64,000 nt of DNA from Angomonas deanei (taxonomy: Eukaryota > Euglenozoa > Kinetoplastea > Trypanosomatida > Trypanosomatidae). A program made the translations under genes and the position numbers. Shown piece after piece: positions 52,791 to 62,575 of the stretch. Position 1 is the first letter of the stretch; each line of letters opens with the position of its first letter. The notes beneath the pieces are model-generated. The model was not told where the DNA came from. It did not search any database and was given only the letters and a program-made list of their open reading frames with translations. Location of the stretch: contig LR877146.1 of NCBI GenBank assembly GCA_903995115.1, positions 620,001-684,000 of the forward strand, written 5' to 3'.

Positions 52791-52951
52791 GGCCCCAGAC
52801 CCTGCCTCCCTCGACCTGGCTCCGTGCCAGGAGCGGATTGTTCCCGCGCGAACGGGGTGGGTCCGTTTCGTCGGCAGAGGACCTGCGGAAAGGGATCGGC
52901 TCGTGGTCCGCCGCCGCCTGATTTGTTTTTTCCACACCTGAAAAGAGGAAA

Positions 52952-53046
52952 GGCCCGGCCCAAACTCTCCATGAGGAAAGCTGGGGCCGGGCCAAAAGCA
53001 TAACGACCCGGCTCGAACTCTCTCTGGGAGAGCTGGAGCCGGGTCG
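52952..53046. other. Two tandem related hairpins with compensatory changes (candidate structured RNA)
   Basis: Hairpin A: arms GGCCCGGCCC (52952-52961) and GGGCCGGGCC (52984-52993). Hairpin B: arms CGACCCGGCTC (53004-53014) and GAGCCGGGTCG (53036-53046). Each then has a 3x3 internal loop (AAA or GAA opposite CTG), an inner stem (CTCTCC/GGAAAG with one mismatch in A; CTCTC/GAGAG in B) and a 4-5-base end loop. Two outer base pairs differ between copies and both changes keep pairing: C-G versus T-A, and G-C versus A-T. The copies are 52 bp apart. The strand, if transcribed, is unknown. Confidence 0.55.
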
Positions 53047-54406
53047 CTGCGACACACCACCTTGTCTGAGAGTGTCAACCTCGCTGTTTTGTTGTTCGGG
53101 GACACGCCGTTTCGTGCCCTTTGGTCCTCCGCTTCAAGACGGAGACGCCCGACGTGATACGTTGGGTCATGGCGGGCCGCTCGTGCCATTCCTTGCGCGT
53201 TGCGTCTCTTTTTGGTGATGGCCAGATGAAAGGAAGTCAGTTGCTTCCCCAACTGCCAAGACACCGGTTTCGCAAAAGTAAGGGGCCCCGCCGACTCCCT
53301 CTGCATCGCGGGGTGAGCACTTTCCGTTAGGGCAGGGTCCGGACGTTGTGTCTCGTGCGGTGGGAGGTGAAATTTCGTCCCCGTGGTTGGTGTTCTGGGC
53401 GGCCGGACTTCAACGGACACCATTCCTGCCATAGAGAACCGCCCTTCTTCGTAGAGATGTTCTGTCTCGTCATCACCCAGGCTGTTTTGTGTGATTCTAC
53501 GGACATTTCGTTGGTTTTGCCATCTATTTTTCTGGGTTTGCCGCTTCCGGCTGGAGGACCGCACCCGTTACCCAAGTGCTCTTTGTCGAGTCCTGCGGGA
53601 ACATTTTTCACGCGGAGAAATGGTGGGGTTGTGGTTTTGCCTGTGGGACAGAAGGTACTACTTTTTTTTGTTTGTCCGGGACCACTTTGTTGAAGCGAAC
53701 CCTGCTCGGAGGAAAATGCGTTTACGCACGTTGTGAGGGACTCTGTTTCCAACTACCCCCTAAAAACCCCCGTTTTACCTATTTTTCTGTCGACCCATGG
53801 CAATGGTCCGTGTCAGGTGATGAAGATTAAGTCTCACACCCCGGCAGCCGCAGTCAAATGTCGGTGTCGTTGGTCCTGAGCATTTGACTGTGCTTGCCTT
53901 TTTAAACCTTCGTGAGTGATATATGGCCGTTATAAACACCAGCAGGTCCGGACACCTTTTGTTTTGGCCCGTTGTTCGAACCAAAACTACCACCATCATG
54001 TTAGAGTGTTCGGCAACACTCGTACCGCCGTGCGCACTCTGCAGTAGTGCGACGGCGATTCGGTGGTTTTAAGTAGCCGAAGACGGTGACTGCTACTTAC
54101 TTCCAACCTGGATAATATCTTTTTATTGTGTAAATCATGAAACCCAACAAAAACACCCAACACTTTGAAACACTACAGCACACACCATACAATAGTCTTC
54201 CGCCCCATGCGCTGACCATAACACCTTCCAGCCATGGTGAAGATTCGCACCGCCCACTCAGGTGAACTCACCGACTTTCACGGTGGTTCATCGCCGCTTA
54301 GAAACTAACAACATTGTCGAGCAACTTCGACCCCACAAAAACAGCGATAAAATCACGCAGTCTCCACAATCTGCACATACCCTATTACCTCACAAACAAA
54401 GCAGCG
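53047..54406. other. Gene-free sequence with scattered hairpins
   Basis: No convincing gene. Perfect inverted repeats include CAGTCAAATG/CATTTGACTG (53851-53860 and 53881-53890), GTTTTGG/CCAAAAC (53961-53967 and 53981-53987) and GAGTGTT-CGGC-AACACTC (54004-54021). Reading frames here are short and show no domain or codon-use signal like the upstream genes. Confidence 0.45.
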
Positions 54407-57400
54407 CACCGCGTCCCCACCCTCCCATCTCACCACTACAGCTAAAATTGTGCAACTGCAGGATACTTACTTCCCCACCATGCGGCGGGTGCCGCACAGA
54501 AACCACAACCCGAGTCTGCTCGTCTGTACTCACATTGGATACAGGATCCCGTCCTCTTTCGGAGAAACGGGGGCGTCTCTGTAGCCAAAGGAGGCGTTAC
54601 CGTCAGAGCACAGACACCGGGCTGCAGCGCAGGCGATCCTCCGCACCGCGTGGGTCTCGTAGTCCTGGCAAAAAGCCTATGGAGCGCCTTTTGCGCTGTA
54701 GTGTGGTCGGGTGTTTTTTTTGGGATGCGGTGGCTCGTGTACTCCTCCTCTTCCAGCAAGCTCCCTCGCACATTCACCGGTCAGTTGGTCCCGCATAGAA
54801 ACCACAACGACGTCTGCCCGTCTCGGCGCAGACACGCGGTTGTGGCCCTGGCGATCCTCCCTCCTCTCGGGTCATGTACTCGGACGTTCGCTGGACGGTT
54901 GGTGCCGAACCAACACACCGCGTCCCCACCCTCCCATCTCACCACTACAGCTAAAATTGTGCAACTGCAGGATACTTACTTCCCCACCATGCGGCGGGTG
55001 CCGCACAGAAACCACAACCCGAGTCTGCTCGTCTGTACTCACATTGGATACAGGATCCCGTCCTCTTTCGGAGAAACGGGGGCGTCTCTGTAGCCAAAGG
55101 AGGCGTTACCGTCAGAGCACAGACACCGGGCTGCAGCGCAGGCGATCCTCCGCACCGCGTGGGTCTCGTAGTCCTGGCAAAAAGCCTATGGAGCGCCTTT
55201 TGCGCTGTAGTGTGGTCGGGTGTTTTTTTTGGGATGCGGTGGCTCGTGTACTCCTCCTCTTCCAGCAAGCTCCCTCGCACATTCACCGGTCAGTTGGTCC
55301 CGCATAGAAACCACAACGACGTCTGCCCGTCTCGGCGCAGACACGCGGTTGTGGCCCTGGCGATCCTCCCTCCTCTCGGGTCATGTACTCGGACGTTCGC
55401 TGGACGGTTGGTGCCGAACCAACACACCGCGTCCCCACCCTCCCATCTCACCACTACAGCTAAAATTGTGCAACTGCAGGATACTTACTTCCCCACCATG
55501 CGGCGGGTGCCGCACAGAAACCACAACCCGAGTCTGCTCGTCTGTACTCACATTGGATACAGGATCCCGTCCTCTTTCGGAGAAACGGGGGCGTCTCTGT
55601 AGCCAAAGGAGGCGTTACCGTCAGAGCACAGACACCGGGCTGCAGCGCAGGCGATCCTCCGCACCGCGTGGGTCTCGTAGTCCTGGCAAAAAGCCTATGG
55701 AGCGCCTTTTGCGCTGTAGTGTGGTCGGGTGTTTTTTTTGGGATGCGGTGGCTCGTGTACTCCTCCTCTTCCAGCAAGCTCCCTCGCACATTCACCGGTC
55801 AGTTGGTCCCGCATAGAAACCACAACGACGTCTGCCCGTCTCGGCGCAGACACGCGGTTGTGGCCCTGGCGATCCTCCCTCCTCTCGGGTCATGTACTCG
55901 GACGTTCGCTGGACGGTTGGTGCCGAACCAACACACCGCGTCCCCACCCTCCCATCTCACCACTACAGCTAAAATTGTGCAACTGCAGGATACTTACTTC
56001 CCCACCATGCGGCGGGTGCCGCACAGAAACCACAACCCGAGTCTGCTCGTCTGTACTCACATTGGATACAGGATCCCGTCCTCTTTCGGAGAAACGGGGG
56101 CGTCTCTGTAGCCAAAGGAGGCGTTACCGTCAGAGCACAGACACCGGGCTGCAGCGCAGGCGATCCTCCGCACCGCGTGGGTCTCGTAGTCCTGGCAAAA
56201 AGCCTATGGAGCGCCTTTTGCGCTGTAGTGTGGTCGGGTGTTTTTTTTGGGATGCGGTGGCTCGTGTACTCCTCCTCTTCCAGCAAGCTCCCTCGCACAT
56301 TCACCGGTCAGTTGGTCCCGCATAGAAACCACAACGACGTCTGCCCGTCTCGGCGCAGACACGCGGTTGTGGCCCTGGCGATCCTCCCTCCTCTCGGGTC
56401 ATGTACTCGGACGTTCGCTGGACGGTTGGTGCCGAACCAACACACCGCGTCCCCACCCTCCCATCTCACCACTACAGCTAAAATTGTGCAACTGCAGGAT
56501 ACTTACTTCCCCACCATGCGGCGGGTGCCGCACAGAAACCACAACCCGAGTCTGCTCGTCTGTACTCACATTGGATACAGGATCCCGTCCTCTTTCGGAG
56601 AAACGGGGGCGTCTCTGTAGCCAAAGGAGGCGTTACCGTCAGAGCACAGACACCGGGCTGCAGCGCAGGCGATCCTCCGCACCGCGTGGGTCTCGTAGTC
56701 CTGGCAAAAAGCCTATGGAGCGCCTTTTGCGCTGTAGTGTGGTCGGGTGTTTTTTTTGGGATGCGGTGGCTCGTGTACTCCTCCTCTTCCAGCAAGCTCC
56801 CTCGCACATTCACCGGTCAGTTGGTCCCGCATAGAAACCACAACGACGTCTGCCCGTCTCGGCGCAGACACGCGGTTGTGGCCCTGGCGATCCTCCCTCC
56901 TCTCGGGTCATGTACTCGGACGTTCGCTGGACGGTTGGTGCCGAACCAACACACCGCGTCCCCACCCTCCCATCTCACCACTACAGCTAAAATTGTGCAA
57001 CTGCAGGATACTTACTTCCCCACCATGCGGCGGGTGCCGCACAGAAACCACAACCCGAGTCTGCTCGTCTGTACTCACATTGGATACAGGATCCCGTCCT
57101 CTTTCGGAGAAACGGGGGCGTCTCTGTAGCCAAAGGAGGCGTTACCGTCAGAGCACAGACACCGGGCTGCAGCGCAGGCGATCCTCCGCACCGCGTGGGT
57201 CTCGTAGTCCTGGCAAAAAGCCTATGGAGCGCCTTTTGCGCTGTAGTGTGGTCGGGTGTTTTTTTTTGGGATGCGGTGGCTCGTGTACTCCTCCTCTTCC
57301 AGCAAGCTCCCTCGCACATTCACCGGTCAGTTGGTCCCGCATAGAAACCACAACGACGTCTGCCCGTCTCGGCGCAGACACGCGGTTGTGGCCCTGGCGA

Positions 57401-59295
57401 TCCTCCCTCCTCTCGGGTCATGTACTCGGACGTTCGCTGGACGGTTGGTGCCGAACCAACACACCGCGTCCCCACCCTCCCATCTCACCACTACAGCTAA
57501 AATTGTGCAACTGCAGGATACTTACTTCCCCACCATGCGGCGGGTGCCGCACAGAAACCACAACCCGAGTCTGCTCGTCTGTACTCACATTGGATACAGG
57601 ATCCCGTCCTCTTTCGGAGAAACGGGGGCGTCTCTGTAGCCAAAGGAGGCGTTACCGTCAGAGCACAGACACCGGGCTGCAGCGCAGGCGATCCTCCGCA
57701 CCGCGTGGGTCTCGTAGTCCTGGCAAAAAGCCTATGGAGCGCCTTTTGCGCTGTAGTGTGGTCGGGTGTTTTTTTTTGGGATGCGGTGGCTCGTGTACTC
57801 CTCCTCTCCCAGCAAGCTCCCTCGCACATTCACCGGTCAGTTGGTCCCGCATAGAAACCACAACGACGTCTGCCCGTCTCGGCGCAGACACGCGGTTGTG
57901 GCCCTGGCGATCCTCCCTCCTCTCGGGTCATGTACTCGGACGTTCGCTGGACGGTTGGTGCCGAACCAACACACCGCGTCCCCACCCTCCCATCTCACCA
58001 CTACAGCTAAAATTGTGCAACTGCAGGATACTTACTTCCCCACCATGCGGCGGGTGCCGCACAGAAACCACAACCCGAGTCTGCTCGTCTGTACTCACAT
58101 TGGATACAGGATCCCGTCCTCTTTCGGAGAAACGGGGGCGTCTCTGTAGCCAAAGGAGGCGTTACCGTCAGAGCACAGACACCGGGCTGCAGCGCAGGCG
58201 ATCCTCCGCACCGCGTGGGTCTCGTAGTCCTGGCAAAAAGCCTATGGAGCGCCTTTTGCGCTGTAGTGTGGTCGGGTGTTTTTTTTTGGGATGCGGTGGC
58301 TCGTGTACTCCTCCTCTCCCAGCAAGCTCCCTCGCACATTCACCGGTCAGTTGGTCCCGCATAGAAACCACAACGACGTCTGCCCGTCTCGGCGCAGACA
58401 CGCGGTTGTGGCCCTGGCGATCCTCCCTCCTCTCGGGTCATGTACTCGGACGTTCGCTGGACGGTTGGTGCCGAACCAACACACCGCGTCCCCACCCTCC
58501 CATCTCACCACTACAGCTAAAATTGTGCAACTGCAGGATACTTACTTCCCCACCATGCGGCGGGTGCCGCACAGAAACCACAACCCGAGTCTGCTCGTCT
58601 GTACTCACATTGGATACAGGATCCCGTCCTCTTTCGGAGAAACGGGGGCGTCTCTGTAGCCAAAGGAGGCGTTACCGTCAGAGCACAGACACCGGGCTGC
58701 AGCGCAGGCGATCCTCCGCACCGCGTGGGTCTCGTAGTCCTGGCAAAAAGCCTATGGAGCGCCTTTTGCGCTGTAGTGTGGTCGGGTGTTTTTTTTTGGG
58801 ATGCGGTGGCTCGTGTACTCCTCCTCTCCCAGCAAGCTCCCTCGCACATTCACCGGTCAGTTGGTCCCGCATAGAAACCACAACGACGTCTGCCCGTCTC
58901 GGCGCAGACACGCGGTTGTGGCCCTGGCGATCCTCCCTCCTCTCGGGTCATGTACTCGGACGTTCGCTGGACGGTTGGTGCCGAACCAACACACCGCGTC
59001 CCCACCCTCCCATCTCACCACTACAGCTAAAATTGTGCAACTGCAGGATACTTACTTCCCCACCATGCGGCGGGTGCCGCACAGAAACCACAACCCGAGT
59101 CTGCTCGTCTGTACTCACATTGGATACAGGATCCCGTCCTCTTTCGGAGAAACGGGGGCGTCTCTGTAGCCAAAGGAGGCGTTACCGTCAGAGCACAGAC
59201 ACCGGGCTGCAGCGCAGGCGATCCTCCGCACCGCGTGGGTCTCGTAGTCCTGGCAAAAAGCCTATGGAGCGCCTTTTGCGCTGTAGTGTGGTCGG
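54407..59295. repeat. 509/510-bp satellite, about 9.6 tandem copies
   Basis: A nearly identical unit repeats with period 509 bp on the left and 510 bp on the right. The period change is due to a T8 versus T9 tract (for example at about 54713 versus 57258). A second variant, CTCTTCCAGC versus CTCTCCCAGC, marks the last three full units. Within a unit, segments such as CCGCA(C/T)AGAAACCACAAC and GGCGATCCTCC occur twice, suggesting an older dimeric origin. The 510-bp period is a multiple of three, which creates a long open frame across the right half. The translation changes where the T tract changes and resembles no protein, so I do not call a gene. Confidence 0.95.
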
Positions 59296-59540
59296 ATGTC
59301 ATTTTTGTTTTGGGATACGGTGGCGTGCGTAGGTTGGTGTTAGTAGGGCTGTTTGCTGAAAGGTGGATTTGCGTGTATATTGACTGCTTCCATGGGTAGT
59401 TGTTTTTGTGGTAGTTTTCTTGGGGGTCAACCTTTGTTGATGCTCTGTAGGTTGTGTAGAAATGTAGTTGATTTTAGAACCGGCAACGGAGTTGGAGGGT
59501 GTGTATGTGTGAAACCCGTCTTCCGTGAAGATTTACTAGC
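59296..59540. other. T/G-rich spacer between two arrays
   Basis: About 245 bp that departs abruptly from the 510-bp satellite. The + strand is rich in T and G. No gene or repeat is seen apart from its right edge, which leads into the next array. Confidence 0.5.
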
Positions 59541-61023
59541 CGAATACAGTGTGTTTCGCTGTAGAATGACACTTCTGTGCTCACTCCTCTGTGTTTTGGG
59601 AGTAAACGAGCAATTTTTTTTTTTTTTTTTTTTGCCCCCCTGTCCGTGGGGAGCGGCCCACCAGTGCACTTGGCAGGCCGAGCACAGTGTGTTTCGCGGT
59701 AGAATGACACTTCTGTGCTCACTCCTCTGCGTTTTGGGAGTAAACGAGCAATTTTTTTTTTTTTTTTTTTTGCCCCCCTGTCCGTGGGGAGCGGCCCACC
59801 AGTGCACTTGGCAGGCCGAGCACAGTGTGTTTCGCTGTAGAATGACACTTCTGTGCTCACTCCTCTGTGTTTTGGGAGTAAACGAGCAATTTTTTTTTTT
59901 TTTTTTTTTTTCCCCCCTTTCCGTGGGGAGCGGCCCACCAGTGCACTTGGCAGGCCGAGCACAGTGTGTTTCGCTGTAGAATGACACTTCTGTGCTCACT
60001 CCTCTGTGTTTTGGGAGTAAACGAGCAATTTTTTTTTTTTTTTTTTTTGCCCCCCCTGTCCGTGGGGAGCGGCCCACCAGTGCACTTGGCAGGCCGAGCA
60101 CAGTGTGTTTCGCGGTAGAATGACACTTCTGTGCTCACTCCTCTGCGTTTTGGGAGTAAACGAGCAATTTTTTTTTTTTTTTTTTTTCCCCCCCTGTCCG
60201 TGGGGAGCGGCCCACCAGTGCACTTGGCAGGCCGAGCACAGTGTGTTTCGCGGTAGAATGACACTTCTGTGCTCACTCCTCTGTGTTTTGGGAGTAAACG
60301 AGCAATTTTTTTTTTTTTTTTTTTTCCCCCCCTGTCCGTGGGGAGCGGCCCACCAGTGCACTTGGCAGGCCGAGCACAGTGTGTTTCGCTGTAGAATGAC
60401 ACTTCTGTGCTCACTCCTCTGTGTTTTGGGAGTAAACGAGCAATTTTTTTTTTTTTTTTTTTTTTGCCCCCCTGTCCGTGGGGAGCGGCCCACCAGTGCA
60501 CTTGGCAGGCCGAGCACAGTGTGTTTCGCGGTAGAATGACACTCCTGTGCTCACTCCTCTGTGTTTTGGGAGTAAACGAGCAATTTTTTTTTTTTTTTTT
60601 TTTTGCCCCCCTGTCCGTGGGGAGCGGCCCACCAGTGCACTTGGCAGGCCGAGCACAGTGTGTTTCGCTGTAGAATGACACTCCTGTGCTCACTCCTCTG
60701 TGTTTTGGGAGTAAACGAGCAATTTTTTTTTTTTTTTTTTTTTTTGCCCCCCTGTCCGTGGGGAGCGGCCCACCAGTGCACTTGGCAGGCCGAGCACAGT
60801 GTGTTTCGCGGTAGAATGACACTCCTGTGCTCACTCCTCTGTGTTTTGGGAGTAAACGAGCAATTTTTTTTTTTTTTTTTTTTTTTGCCCCCCTGTCCGT
60901 GGGGAGCGGCCCACCAGTGCACTTGGCAGGCCGAGCACAGTGTGTTTCGCTGTAGAATGACACTCCTGTGCTCACTCCTCTGTGTTTTGGGAGTAAACGA
61001 GCAATTTTTTTTTTTTTTTTTTT
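59541..61023. repeat. 138-140-bp minisatellite with T17-22 tracts, about 11 copies
   Basis: Each unit contains GTGTTTCGC(T/G)GTAGAATGAC, CTGTGCTCACTCCTCTG, GGGAGTAAACGAGCAA, then a T tract of 17-22, a short C run, and GGAGCGGCCCACCAGTGCAC. Units start at 59551, 59689, 59827, 59966 and so on. Length differences come from the T tract. Single-base variants (T/G in TTCGC, TT/TC in CACTTCTG or CACTCCTG) are mixed along the array. The first and last units are incomplete or diverged. Frames through the array encode Phe runs or Lys runs and are not credible genes. Confidence 0.93.
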
Positions 61024-61609
61024 TGCCCCCCGACCATAGGGGGCGGCCGAGTGTGGGTGCGCGGGGGAGCAGAGGGCGCGCCGTGCGGTCGGTTCGCACA
61101 GCGGGTCGTGGATCCCCGTTTTTTGCGTCCCACAAACCCCACCAGACTTCTGTGGCAGGTCCCCCTCAGAATAGGCTTTTCGTCACCCCAGACGGCTCAA
61201 TAGGGGATTTCTTCGACGCCCCCGCCCTAGCAAAGATTACTCTGAAAATCGCTCTGCGCCCGCCTAGGGGCCGGGGGGCCCCCCCACCCCCCCTCGGGAC
61301 CCCCCAAAAAGGCACTTTTTGGGTCATTTTCCCTATGTTTCCGGGAAAAAGTCGAAAAACAACGGGAAAATGCCCCGTGCCCAAAATGTCGAATTTTTAA
61401 CGTGGTGTTTTCCAAAATCGCCCCCAAATGCCCATTTTCCCAAAATCACCCAAAAGTGCCCATTTTTCCAAAATCACTAACCCCTCCCATAAATTTCACG
61501 TTTTTATAAAATTACAAAATTTATAGAAAAAAATAAATCGTTAACCCCTCCATGAAATTCGCGTTTTTATAAAATTACAGAAATAATTATTTTGGGTGAT
61601 AATTTTTTT
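61024..61609. other. Transition with short C-rich and AT-rich direct repeats
   Basis: GC-rich sequence to about 61310, followed by three imperfect copies of a unit of about 30 bp (TTTCCAAAATC, C run, GCCCATTTT; 61408-61480). Two copies of a unit of about 62 bp follow (TAACCCCTCC, then TTTTTATAAAATTACA; 61480-61600). No gene. Confidence 0.55.
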
Positions 61610-62575
61610 GTTGCACTGTTATATATTATTTAATTAAAATTTTTTCATGGCGCATATTTATTTTTCACCGACCCCACAAAATAATTGTTTTCCAAAAATA
61701 ATATTCGTCGTGTATATTTTTATTATTTTTTTTTTTTTATTATTTATTTAATTATTTATTTATTTTCATTATTTTTTAAATATTTTTTTTTTTTTTTACT
61801 ATTTATTTATTTTCATAATTTATTTAATTATTTATTTATTTTTATTGTTTTTTAATTATTTTTATTATTTATTTATTTTTATTATTTTTTTTAATTATTT
61901 TTATTATTTATATATTTTTATTATTTTTTTTTAATTATTTTTATTATTTATATATTTTTATTATTTTATTTAATTATTTTTATTATTTATATATTTTTAT
62001 TATTCTTTAAATATTTATTTATTTTTATTATTTTTTAAATATTTATTTATTTTTATTATTTTTTTAATTATTTTTATTATTTATATATTTTTATTATTTT
62101 GTTTAATTATTTTTATTATTTATTTATTTTTATTATTTTTTAATTATTTATTTATTTTTATTATTTTTTAATTATTTATTTATTTTTATTATTTTTTAAA
62201 TATTTATTTATTTTTATTAAATTATTTAATTTTTTTTTTAATATTTATTTATTTTTATAATTTATTTAATTATTTATTTATTTTTATTATTTATTTTTTT
62301 TTTATTATTTTTTAAATATTTTCTATTTTTATTAAATTATTTAATTTTTTTTTTAATATTTATTTATTTTTATAATTTATTTAGTTACTTATTTATTTTT
62401 ATAATTATTTAGATATTTATTTATTTTTGTTATTTTTTTATTTTTTAATATTTATTTATTTTTAAATTTTTTTAAATATTTATTTATTTTTATTAAATTA
62501 TTAAATTATTTTTTTTTATTATTATTTTTTAAATATTTATTTATTTTTATAATTTATTTAATTGTTTTTAATACT
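61610..62575. repeat. Nearly pure A+T block of TTTA/TTATT-type low complexity
   Basis: About 970 bp in which G and C are nearly absent. The sequence is built from irregular TATTTATTTATTTTTATTATT-like words with repeated T runs. No gene. Confidence 0.9.

Noticed and set aside
53816-53882. Possible C/D box snoRNA (GTGATGA at 53818-53824, CTGA at 53876-53879)
   Set aside because: No convincing terminal stem joins the two boxes and no internal box pair is clear. Such short motifs are expected by chance.
53961-53990. tRNA T-arm-like sequence with TTCGAA
   Set aside because: No D-arm, anticodon arm or acceptor stem lies at the right distance on either strand.
56747-59332. Open frame of about 860 codons across the right part of the 510-bp satellite
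   Set aside because: It exists only because the period becomes 510 with the T9 tract. The left units at 509 bp break it, and no protein features are seen.
59857-61135. Lys-rich antisense frames across the 138-bp minisatellite
   Set aside because: The Lys runs are the complement of T tracts whose length varies from unit to unit, so the frame is not preserved.
61478-61560. TAACCCC words as degenerate telomere repeats
   Set aside because: Only two occurrences, inside a longer direct repeat; no tandem TTAGGG or CCCTAA run is present.
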